From the NCBI GenBank assembly GCA_036379295.1, contig DASVGY010000033.1:1-20917 (forward strand): a stretch of 20,917 nt of DNA, written 5' to 3'. Below the pieces are notes generated by a model. It made no database searches, was not told the origin of the DNA, and saw only the letters and a program-made list of their open reading frames with translations. Position numbers and translations under genes: made by a program. This stretch comes from Pseudopedobacter sp036379295. GTDB lineage: Bacteria; Bacteroidota; Bacteroidia; Sphingobacteriales; Sphingobacteriaceae. The first letter of the stretch is position 1. Each line of letters opens with the position of its first letter. Positions 14,854-20,917 of this stretch are shown piece after piece.

Positions 14854-17739
14854 TTAAACCAAAACGTCAAATTCATATTCTTCAACTGGCGGGCAACTAC
14901 AAATCAGGGTTCTATCGCCATACGTATCGTTCACCCTTCCAATTGAAGGCCAAAATTTGTTTAACGCTACATAAGGCAGCGGAAAAGCGGCTTTCTGGCG
15001 GGTATAAGATTTATCCCATTCATTGGCTGTAATAATTGCAGCGGTATGCGGAGCGTTTTTTAGAGGATTATCAATCTTATCTAACAAGCCAGATTCCACA
15101 TCAGAAATTTCATTTCTAATGGCAATCATTGCATCACAAAAACGATCTAACTCATGTTTTGGTTCCGATTCCGTTGGTTCTACCATTAAAGTTCCTGCAA
15201 CCGGGAACGAAACCGTTGGTGCATGGAAACCATAATCCATCAAACGTTTAGCGATATCCGTTACCTCAATTCCTAAATTCTTAAAATTTCGGCAATCCAA
15301 AATCATTTCATGGGCACAACGTCCGTTTGCACCAGCATATAAAACAGGGTAATGGGATTCTAATCTTGCTTTGATATAATTTGCGTTTAAGATAGCGTAT
15401 TTAGTAGCGTTGGTTAGGCCTTTTGCGCCCATCATAGCAATATACGCATGGGAAATTAATAGGATAGAAGCAGAACCCCAAGGCGCTGCTGAAACTGCCG
15501 AAATAGATTTTTCGCCGCCCATATCAACTATCGCATGACCAGGCAAATAAGGAACTAGATGTTTAGCAACGCCAATTGGACCCATCCCCGGACCACCGCC
15601 ACCGTGTGGAATACAAAAAGTTTTATGCAAATTCAAATGGCAAACATCAGCACCAATATTAGCCGGAGAAGTTAAACCGACTTGCGCATTCATATTAGCG
15701 CCGTCCATGTAAACTTGTCCGCCGTGTTGGTGGATGATGTCGCAAATCTCTATAATTGATTCTTCAAAAACGCCGTGAGTGGATGGGTAAGTTACCATTA
15801 AGCAACTTAAATTAGCCGAATGTTCTTCAGCTTTCGCTCTTAAATCCGCAACATCGATATTTCCTTTTCCATCGCATTTGGTTACAACGATTTTCATACC
15901 GGCCATTGCCGCCGAAGCAGGATTTGTGCCGTGTGCCGATGAAGGAATCAAAGCGATATTTCTGTTGAAATCGCCATTGTCTTGGTGATAAGCCCTGATG
16001 ACCATTAAACCAGCATATTCGCCTTGTGCGCCTGCGTTTGGCTGCAAGCTCATTGCTGCAAAGCCAGTAATTTCGCTCAACCAATTGTTTAGTTCGGCCA
16101 TAATTTGCATGTAACCGCCGGTTTGGTCAACCGGTGCAAATGGATGCAAAGCGCCAAACTCTGGCCAGGTAATCGGCACCATTTCTGTCGTTGCATTCAG
16201 CTTCATGGTACATGAACCTAATGCTATCATCGAATGGCAAAGCGATAAATCTTTTGCTTCTAAAGATTTAATATAGCGCAGCATCTCATGCTCTGAATGA
16301 TGTTTGTTAAAAACCGGATGCGTTAAAAAAGCAGATTTTCTCTGTAGCGATTCTGGAATAGTGCTTTCTACGTTTTTAGCCAGCGTATCTAAATCAATAT
16401 CGTTTAAACTCTTTGCTTTTACTTTTCCAAAAACTTTAATGATTGGTTCTAAATCATAAATACGAGTAGTTTCATCCAAAGAGATAGTTATGAACTCGCC
16501 ATCGTAATTTAAATTGAACTGATTGTTTAAGGCTTCGGAATGGATAGGATTGGTTAAATCGCCAACAGCATATTTTAGGGTATCAAAATAATTTTCATTT
16601 AGTTGCTGATAGCCAAATTCTGCCAAAGCATTAGCTAATAAAACTGCTAAGCCATGAATTCTTTCTGCAATAGCTTTTATGCCCTTTGGTCCGTGATAAA
16701 CAGCGTACATACCCGCCATAATGGCTAGCAAGGCCTGTGCGGTACAAATGTTTGAAGTAGCTTTATCTCTACGGATGTGTTGCTCACGGGTTTGCAATGC
16801 CATACGCAAAGCATAATTTTCATGCTTATCAATTGTTACACCGATGATTCGGCCGGGCATACTGCGTTTGTATTCCTCCTTTGTGGCAAAATACGCAGCG
16901 TGTGGACCGCCAAATCCCATCGGAACGCCAAAACGTTGCGTAGTGCCCACAACAATATCCGCTCCCCACTCGCCCGGAGGCGTCAACATTGCCAAGCTCA
17001 ATAAATCTGCCGCAACGGTAAGTTTTATATTTTTTTGGTGTGCCGCATCTGCGAAAGCCTGATAATTATAAACCTCGCCATGGCCGGCAGGGTATTGTAC
17101 CAAAGCACCAAATAAATCATCAGTTAAGTCCACAGTTTGATGGTCGCCAATAATTAGTTTAATGCCGTAAGGCTGCGCTCTGGTGTGTAAAATATCGATA
17201 GTTTGCGGAAAAACTTCCTTGGAAACGAAGTACGATTTCGCTGCTGGATTTTTTCGCAAACTGTATTGCATAAACATCGCCTCAGCGGCAGCAGTTCCTT
17301 CGTCTAGCAGCGAGGCATTTGCAATCTGCATCCCTGTTAAATCCAAAACCATCGTCTGGAAATTAAGCAAAGCCTGTAAGCGTCCCTGTGAAATCTCTGC
17401 TTGGTAAGGCGTGTATTGTGTGTACCACCCCGGGTTTTCCAAAATATTTCTTTGGATTACCGCCGGCACAATTACATTATAATAACCCTGACCAATGTAG
17501 CTTTTGTAAACCCTGTTTTTTGAAGCAGTTTGCCGTAGATTGTTTAAATATTCATACTCGCTTTTAGCTGCCGGTAAGTTCATTGGGTTTTTTAGCCGGA
17601 TGTTTTTTGGCACTGTTTGCTCAATCAAATCATCCAAACTACCCACGCCAACAGTGTTTAACATAGCTTTGGTGTCCTCTTCACTAGGGGCAATATGGCG
17701 GGTTTCAAAAGCCTCTTTGTAGGCTACATTCAACTTCAT
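14854..17739 (-). CDS. gcvP: Glycine dehydrogenase (decarboxylating), P-protein of the glycine cleavage system
   Basis: The 961-residue enzyme is the single-chain, homodimer-type P-protein; the length matches the family (about 950-960). It decarboxylates glycine with pyridoxal phosphate and passes the aminomethyl group to the lipoyl arm of GcvH. The N-terminal half starts with FETRHIAPSEEDTKAML and YIGQGYYNVIVPAVIQRNIL. The C-terminal half carries the PLP site HLNLHKTFCIPHGGGGPGMG with Lys706 as the Schiff-base lysine. SSAHGTNPASA and MDGANMNAQVG are further conserved PLP contacts. The start is the ATG at 17737-17739, with a TAnnTTTG box 67 bp upstream. gcvT and gcvH are not in the window, so the system's genes are scattered. 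The gene is flanked upstream by an unusual repeat-rich spacer. Confidence 0.97.
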   Translation of the reverse strand: MKLNVAYKEAFETRHIAPSEEDTKAMLNTVGVGSLDDLIEQTVPKNIRLKNPMNLPAAKSEYEYLNNLRQTASKNRVYKSYIGQGYYNVIVPAVIQRNILENPGWYTQYTPYQAEISQGRLQALLNFQTMVLDLTGMQIANASLLDEGTAAAEAMFMQYSLRKNPAAKSYFVSKEVFPQTIDILHTRAQPYGIKLIIGDHQTVDLTDDLFGALVQYPAGHGEVYNYQAFADAAHQKNIKLTVAADLLSLAMLTPPGEWGADIVVGTTQRFGVPMGFGGPHAAYFATKEEYKRSMPGRIIGVTIDKHENYALRMALQTREQHIRRDKATSNICTAQALLAIMAGMYAVYHGPKGIKAIAERIHGLAVLLANALAEFGYQQLNENYFDTLKYAVGDLTNPIHSEALNNQFNLNYDGEFITISLDETTRIYDLEPIIKVFGKVKAKSLNDIDLDTLAKNVESTIPESLQRKSAFLTHPVFNKHHSEHEMLRYIKSLEAKDLSLCHSMIALGSCTMKLNATTEMVPITWPEFGALHPFAPVDQTGGYMQIMAELNNWLSEITGFAAMSLQPNAGAQGEYAGLMVIRAYHQDNGDFNRNIALIPSSAHGTNPASAAMAGMKIVVTKCDGKGNIDVADLRAKAEEHSANLSCLMVTYPSTHGVFEESIIEICDIIHQHGGQVYMDGANMNAQVGLTSPANIGADVCHLNLHKTFCIPHGGGGPGMGPIGVAKHLVPYLPGHAIVDMGGEKSISAVSAAPWGSASILLISHAYIAMMGAKGLTNATKYAILNANYIKARLESHYPVLYAGANGRCAHEMILDCRNFKNLGIEVTDIAKRLMDYGFHAPTVSFPVAGTLMVEPTESEPKHELDRFCDAMIAIRNEISDVESGLLDKIDNPLKNAPHTAAIITANEWDKSYTRQKAAFPLPYVALNKFWPSIGRVNDTYGDRTLICSCPPVEEYEFDVLV

Positions 17740-17780
17740 TTTTTGGGAGGGTATTAAAGTAATTTAAACGGATTTAAGCC

Positions 17781-17801
17781 TCATTAACCAATGTTTAATG
17801 A
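17781..17801. promoter_or_regulatory. Operator-like palindrome at the gcvP promoter
   Basis: TCATTAA and TTAATGA are perfect 7-bp inverted arms around a 7-bp centre (CCAATGT). With the -7 box at 17807-17814 on the minus strand, the palindrome would cover roughly +1 to +20 of the gcvP transcript, a common place for a repressor site. No regulator is identified. Confidence 0.4.
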
Positions 17802-17806
17802 AAGCG

Positions 17807-17814
17807 CAAAAGTA
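17807..17814 (-). promoter_or_regulatory. Bacteroidota -7 box of gcvP
   Basis: The minus strand reads TACTTTTG, an exact TAnnTTTG match, giving a leader of about 60 nt. No -33 TTG element with normal spacing was seen. No glycine riboswitch structure was recognised between this box and the ATG. Confidence 0.45.
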
Positions 17815-17888
17815 TAAAAATTTATGCTTTAGATAATGGGTTTAACAAGCGGAAAATTGTAAAGTTTTTAACAGTTGAAATTTGATGT

Positions 17889-17918
17889 GGAGAAAATTTT
17901 TAGCGGAGAAAATTTTTA
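17889..17918. repeat. Two perfect 14-bp direct repeats
   Basis: GGAGAAAATTTTTA occurs at 17889-17902 and again at 17905-17918, separated by GC (16-bp period). Each copy contains the palindrome AAAATTTT. They lie about 75-110 bp upstream of the gcvP promoter box. Confidence 0.8.
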
Positions 17919-17936
17919 AAAGAGCGTGATTTATTT

Positions 17937-18033
17937 GGGCGTAACCCAATGAAAAATTGGGTCGGGCTTTCCGCTCATACGCCACAAAGCATTAGGCGCA
18001 GGCCGGTATCCGCTACAATCCCTTACGCACCCC
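17937..18033. repeat. Compact structured intergenic element with terminal inverted repeats
   Basis: The ends are inverted: GGGCGTAA at 17937-17944 and TTACGC (18023-18028) followed by ACCC. Inside lie a hairpin with arms ACCCAAT (17944-17950) and ATTGGGT (17956-17962) on a GAAAA loop, then GTCGGGCTTTCCGCTCATAC, and a CGCC/GGCG hairpin near 17980-18000. From memory, words such as GGGTCGGGCTTTCCGCT and CGCTACAATCCCT recur in intergenic elements of many Bacteroidota genomes; this was not checked. It has no coding capacity and could be a non-autonomous mobile element or REP-like repeat. Confidence 0.55.
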
Positions 18034-18045
18034 GATATGGCGAAC

Positions 18046-18342
18046 TAAGTCCAAGCAGGGTCTCTCCTTTCGAGGACCCTGCGTTGTTAAGTCCAAGTAG
18101 GGTCTCTCTTTTCGAGGACCCTGCGTTGAAGCGGTACAGTGATAACACCAGCCGCAACTGATGTATAGATGAGCTATCTCTCTCCTAAGTCCAAGCAGGG
18201 TCTCTCTTTTCGAGAACCCTGCGTTGAAGCGGTATGGTGATCACACTAGCCGCAACTGAGGTATAATGAGCTATCTCTCTCGTTCGATATGAGGCCTTTG
18301 TTAAGTCCAAGCAGGGTCTCTCTTTTCGAGGACCCTGCGTTG
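18046..18342. repeat. Array of four 41-bp hairpin repeats
   Basis: Copies lie at 18046-18086, 18088-18128, 18186-18226 and 18302-18342, all in the same orientation. The fourth equals the consensus and each of the others differs from it at one base. The unit begins TAAGTCCAAGCAGGGTC and ends GAGGACCCTGCGTTG. Arms GCAGGGTC and GACCCTGC pair perfectly; CAA/TTG extends the stem past one bulged G, and CTC/GAG extends it inward around a pyrimidine loop. Copies 2 and 3 also share about 55 bp of downstream sequence with a second hairpin (18131-18155 and 18229-18253; arms GCGG..GTG and CAC..CCGC). The last copy ends 10 bp from the selD stop. Spacings of 1, 57 and 75 bp exclude CRISPR. Confidence 0.9.
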
Positions 18343-18352
18343 AAGCGTTAAA

Positions 18353-19396
18353 TTATTTCACCTCAATCCAACTACCTTCCTTTCTCTCTCTCAACTCGCC
18401 AAAAGAAATACAGCTCTCCGCTAAAATCCCATTTGCTTTCAATAAATTTTCAAATTCCTGTGTATAATTGGCTTTCACAGCCACTAATAACCCACCACTA
18501 GTTTGTGGATCAGCCAAAATATGTTTTTGGCGTTCGGTAATTTCGCCAACTTTATGTCCATAGCTTGCCCAATTTCTATTGGTGCCACCCGGAATGGATT
18601 TTTGGGCTAAATATTCATCAATCACTTTTAAACGAGGCACTTTTTCAAACTCAATTTCTGCCTGTAAGTTACTTCCTTCGCACATTTCTGATAGATGCCC
18701 TAACAAACCAAATCCTGTAACATCCGTCATCGCGGTAACGTAATCCAATTTGCCAATCAATTCTCCAATAGAATTTAGTTTAGCCATAGAAGCAGGAGCG
18801 ATGCTTTGATGTTCCGTTTTTAAAATCCCTTTTTTTTGTGCGGTAGTTAAAATACCTACGCCCAAAGCTTTGGTTAGGTAAAGCTTGCATCCAGCTTTGG
18901 CGGTGGAGTTTTGTTTTAAATTTTTAATATCCACAATCCCGTTAACGGCTAAACCGAAAACAGGTTCGGGGCAATCAATACTATGTCCGCCGGCAAGGGT
19001 AATGCCAGCTTCTGCGCAAATTGACCTAGCGCCCTCCAATACTTTTTGTGCAACTTCCGGCGCAAGCTTATCTATTGGCCAACCTAAAATGGCAATTGCC
19101 AAAACAGGTTTTCCGCCCATCGCGTACACATCAGAAATGGCATTTGCAGAAGCAATTCTACCAAAATCAAAAGCATCATCCACAATGGGCATAAAAAAAT
19201 CTGTGGTGGAAATTAGTGCAGTTCCATTTCCTAAATCATAAGCTGCGGCGTCATCGCGAGTATCGTTACCAACCAACAAATTTTTATTTGCTTCGTATTT
19301 TACAGAACTATGCAAAATTTTATCTAAAACGGCGGGCGAAATTTTACATCCGCAACCGGCGCCGTGTGAATATTGAGTGAGTTTAACGTTTTCCAT
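18353..19396 (-). CDS. selD: Selenophosphate synthetase (selenide, water dikinase)
   Basis: The 347-residue enzyme makes selenophosphate from selenide and ATP in the cytoplasm. The N-terminus LTQYSHGAGCGCKISP carries the catalytic Cys15 (equivalent to Cys17 of E. coli by alignment from memory) and the essential Lys18. No in-frame TGA is present, so this is the Cys form and not a selenoprotein. NDTRDDAAAYDLGNGTALIS, STTDFFMPIVDD, NAISDVYAMGG, LAGGHSID and MTDVTGFGLLGHLSEM are the conserved ATP- and metal-binding parts of the PurM/AIR-synthase fold. DPQTSGGLL lies near the C-terminus. It starts 3 bp after the selU stop, so the two are certainly cotranscribed. A 41-bp hairpin repeat lies just past its stop and could act on the transcript end. 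Confidence 0.97.
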   Translation of the reverse strand: MENVKLTQYSHGAGCGCKISPAVLDKILHSSVKYEANKNLLVGNDTRDDAAAYDLGNGTALISTTDFFMPIVDDAFDFGRIASANAISDVYAMGGKPVLAIAILGWPIDKLAPEVAQKVLEGARSICAEAGITLAGGHSIDCPEPVFGLAVNGIVDIKNLKQNSTAKAGCKLYLTKALGVGILTTAQKKGILKTEHQSIAPASMAKLNSIGELIGKLDYVTAMTDVTGFGLLGHLSEMCEGSNLQAEIEFEKVPRLKVIDEYLAQKSIPGGTNRNWASYGHKVGEITERQKHILADPQTSGGLLVAVKANYTQEFENLLKANGILAESCISFGELRERKEGSWIEVK

Positions 19397-19399
19397 CTT

Positions 19400-20434
19400 T
19401 TAATTTATAAATACCTGTTGGGCAAAAGCTAAAATGTCTTCTGCGTTTTTTTTTGGATCAATACGCTGCAAATTTATGGTGTGTACGGTGTCTTTATCTC
19501 TCATGGCTAACCCGCGGCTATAGGTTTTATCATAATAAATCAAAACCTGACTAATAAAATCAGGCATCCGATTTTCATCGATTGCTTGTAAAGTGAGCTT
19601 GGTTTCTAAAGGTCCTAATCTTTTGCTAATCCGTTGTACTGCTTCTTTTAAAAAATCTTTGTTTAGTGAGCCAAAATCCTGGTTTAAAAACGCAATTCTT
19701 TCTGGTTTTGGCATTTCCACCCTAATAACCGGGGCAGAACGTAATTGTTTCCAAATATTTTTAGGAATGATTCTTTTTCCGATGGTTACGCTTTCATCTT
19801 CTATCCAGATGCGTTTTTGAAGATTTAGTTTTTGCAGTTCTAAACCTAAAAGATTTTCAAATTGTTCTTGCGAAGGCTGCGTTAATTTGTTCATAGAGCC
19901 GAAAGCCGACCCTTGGTGCTGTGCTAAATCTTCTAAATCGATTATTTGCTCGCCCATTGCTTTTAACTTTTGAAGAATTTGCGTTTTTGCGGAGCCAGTG
20001 TTACCGCTTAAAACCACAAAAGGATAAGTTTTTTCAAAAGCTTCCAATCCAAATCGGCGAAAAGCTTTATAACCACCTTCCAGCGTAGCCACGTTGAATC
20101 CGTATAAACTAAAAGCCCAGGCCATTGCACCACTGCGCATTCCACCTCGCCAACAATGAACTAAAATATTTTTCTCGGGCGCTAAAACTTCCGCCTGACG
20201 AATAAAATCTGCCCATTTTGGGCCTGTAATCTCGAAACCCAATAAAATAGCGGGTTGCCGACCTTTTTGTTTATAAGCTGTGCCAACAATCACGCGTTCT
20301 TCATTGCTGAAGATGGGAATGTTTACCGCTCCGGGGATATGGCTTTGTGCAAATTCCAAAGGTGTGCGAACGTCCACTACTAAAGTAGTTTTTGCCTTTT
20401 CTAAAAATTGGGGAAGTGAAAGTTTTTTAATCAT
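19400..20434 (-). CDS. mnmH: tRNA 2-selenouridine synthase (SelU/MnmH)
   Basis: The 344-residue enzyme replaces sulfur by selenium in 2-thiouridine at position 34 of tRNA Lys, Glu and Gln, via a geranylated intermediate, using selenophosphate. The N-terminal rhodanese domain opens with VVDVRTPLEFAQSHIPGAVN and carries the active Cys94 in HCWRGGMRSGAMAW. The C-terminal P-loop domain has GNTGSAKT (residues 144-151, Lys150). QHQGSAFG and WIEDES are also typical of this family. The length is slightly shorter than E. coli YbbB but has both domains. It lies 15 bp after the pdxJ stop and 3 bp before selD, so the selenium donor and its user are made together. Confidence 0.95.
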   Translation of the reverse strand: MIKKLSLPQFLEKAKTTLVVDVRTPLEFAQSHIPGAVNIPIFSNEERVIVGTAYKQKGRQPAILLGFEITGPKWADFIRQAEVLAPEKNILVHCWRGGMRSGAMAWAFSLYGFNVATLEGGYKAFRRFGLEAFEKTYPFVVLSGNTGSAKTQILQKLKAMGEQIIDLEDLAQHQGSAFGSMNKLTQPSQEQFENLLGLELQKLNLQKRIWIEDESVTIGKRIIPKNIWKQLRSAPVIRVEMPKPERIAFLNQDFGSLNKDFLKEAVQRISKRLGPLETKLTLQAIDENRMPDFISQVLIYYDKTYSRGLAMRDKDTVHTINLQRIDPKKNAEDILAFAQQVFIN

Positions 20435-20449
20435 GATGAGCTGCGTCTA

Positions 20450-20917
20450 TCATGCTAATTGGTACAAATAACGTTGAATGGTATTTTCTAAACCTAAGTA
20501 TAAAGCATCGCAAATTAAGGCGTGGCCAATGCTTACCTCCAATAATCCAGGTATGTTTTCCGCAAAATATTTGAGGTTATCCAAATCTAAATCATGACCT
20601 GCATTGATACCGATTCCTAATTCGTTGGCTTTTTTAGCAGCAACAATATATGGTGCTATGGCTTTTTCTTTATCCTGATGAAAACAGCTCGCATAAGCTT
20701 CTGTGTAAAGCTCAATCCGGTCGGTTCCGGTAGTTTTTGCGGCTTCAACCATTTCGGCGTTTGGATCTACAAAGATAGAAACACGGATACCTGCTTCCTT
20801 AAAAACACCAATAATATCCTGTAAATATTTCTGATGTTTGATAGTGTCCCAACCGTGGTTGCTGGTGATTTGCCCCAGTGCATCGGGTACTAAGGTTACC
20901 TGTGCCGGCTTGTTTGC
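20450..20917 (-). CDS. pdxJ: Pyridoxine 5'-phosphate synthase PdxJ, C-terminal part
   Basis: The frame is open from the window edge to the stop at 20450, giving 155 residues; the N-terminus is off the window. At the edge it reads VTLVPDALGQITSNHGWDT, then GIRVSIFVDPNAEMV, TDRIELYTEAYA, GINAGHDLDLDNL and LEVSIGHALICDALYLGLE. These match the middle and end of the TIM-barrel enzyme PdxJ, including the conserved NAGHDL and SIGHA phosphate-binding region. It condenses 3-amino-2-oxopropyl phosphate with deoxyxylulose 5-phosphate in vitamin B6 synthesis. An internal ATG at 20752 is not the start, since family sequence continues upstream of it. The gene leads into selU after 15 bp. The pyridoxal phosphate cofactor is used by GcvP encoded downstream, but a regulatory link is not implied. 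Confidence 0.95.
   Translation of the reverse strand, partial: ANKPAQVTLVPDALGQITSNHGWDTIKHQKYLQDIIGVFKEAGIRVSIFVDPNAEMVEAAKTTGTDRIELYTEAYASCFHQDKEKAIAPYIVAAKKANELGIGINAGHDLDLDNLKYFAENIPGLLEVSIGHALICDALYLGLENTIQRYLYQLA

Larger units (their letters stand above)
17740..18352. other. 613-bp gene-free, repeat-rich spacer between selD and gcvP
   Basis: No credible protein gene is present; the only sizeable frame on the plus strand is made of repeat copies. From gcvP outward it holds an operator-like palindrome (17781-17801), a promoter box (17807-17814), a pair of 14-bp direct repeats (17889-17918), a compact structured element (17937-18033) and four 41-bp hairpin repeats (18046-18342). The GC content rises sharply in the last two elements compared with the AT-rich start. 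Confidence 0.8.

Noticed and set aside
15827..16084. Open frames opposite or within gcvP, mnmA, ndh and wzc
   Set aside because: They lie entirely inside well-conserved genes in other frames and show no protein-like composition.
17740..17806. Glycine riboswitch ahead of gcvP
   Set aside because: The leader from the likely promoter is about 60 nt and shows a simple palindrome, far too short for a glycine aptamer, and no conserved aptamer core was recognised.
17949..18161. Plus-strand 70-codon open frame across the repeats
   Set aside because: Its sequence is made of translated repeat copies (SPSRVSPFEDPAL twice) and it has no family-like features; it is a by-product of the hairpin array.
18046..18342. 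CRISPR array
   Set aside because: The repeats are palindromic, but the spacings are 1, 57 and 75 bp, two of the spacers are similar to each other, and no cas gene is present.
18353..19396. SelD as a selenoprotein
   Set aside because: The catalytic position is a normal Cys codon and the frame has no in-frame TGA.

Overview
The window looks like chromosomal DNA from a Bacteroidota bacterium, most likely of the Sphingobacteriaceae (Pedobacter-like). The reasons are its AT-rich base composition, Bacteroidota-type promoter boxes (TAnnTTTG) ahead of several genes, starts without clear Shine-Dalgarno sequences, several lipoproteins, and spacers filled with short repeats. The genus call is an inference from sequence style; no search was run. 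No rRNA, tRNA, CRISPR, transposase or phage gene was seen.

Region 1 (1-6292, minus strand) is the start of a surface polysaccharide (EPS/capsule/O-antigen) locus that runs off the left edge. In transcription order it holds an outer-membrane export lipoprotein (Wza/OPX), a Wzc-type co-polymerase with a tyrosine-kinase-like domain, a Wzx flippase, a Wzy-like polymerase/ligase, and the N-terminal part of a glycosyltransferase. Together they assemble repeat units at the inner membrane, flip, polymerise and export them. The kinase-like domain of Wzc keeps its P-loop lysine and C-terminal tyrosines, but has Asn at two positions that are normally Asp.

Region 2 (6575-9763, plus strand) reads divergently. 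It holds a MarR-type regulator whose last codon overlaps the start of a TrxR-like ferredoxin-NADP reductase, followed 2 bp later by an adrenodoxin-type [2Fe-2S] ferredoxin. A type II NADH dehydrogenase follows after a 128-bp low-complexity spacer. The reductase and ferredoxin form an electron-transfer pair whose final acceptor is not in the window. A perfect 15-bp-arm hairpin separates this region from the next.

Region 3 (9926-14570) holds housekeeping genes: an FKBP-type prolyl isomerase lipoprotein (-), a DHH/DHHA1 phosphoesterase of the NrnA type (-), nucleoside diphosphate kinase (+, with a good promoter and terminator), an unrecognised lipoprotein (-) and mnmA (-). The spacer ahead of the FKBP gene carries a heptanucleotide tandem repeat and a pair of 15-mers.

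Region 4 (14571-20917, minus strand) holds a possible GNAT acetyltransferase remnant, the large single-chain glycine dehydrogenase gcvP, a 613-bp gene-free spacer, and then selD, selU/mnmH and the C-terminal part of pdxJ. The last three are tightly packed and probably one operon (pdxJ-selU-selD). SelD makes selenophosphate and SelU uses it to convert 2-thiouridine at the tRNA wobble position (made by MnmA, encoded nearby) into 2-selenouridine, so most of this pathway lies within about 7 kb. No selenocysteine machinery is in the window and SelD has Cys at its active site.

The gcvP-selD spacer is the least explained part. It holds a promoter box with an operator-like palindrome, a pair of 14-bp direct repeats, a compact structured intergenic element of about 97 bp, and an array of four almost identical 41-bp hairpin repeats. 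Two of those repeats carry a second hairpin in which the aligned differences avoid the stem arms.
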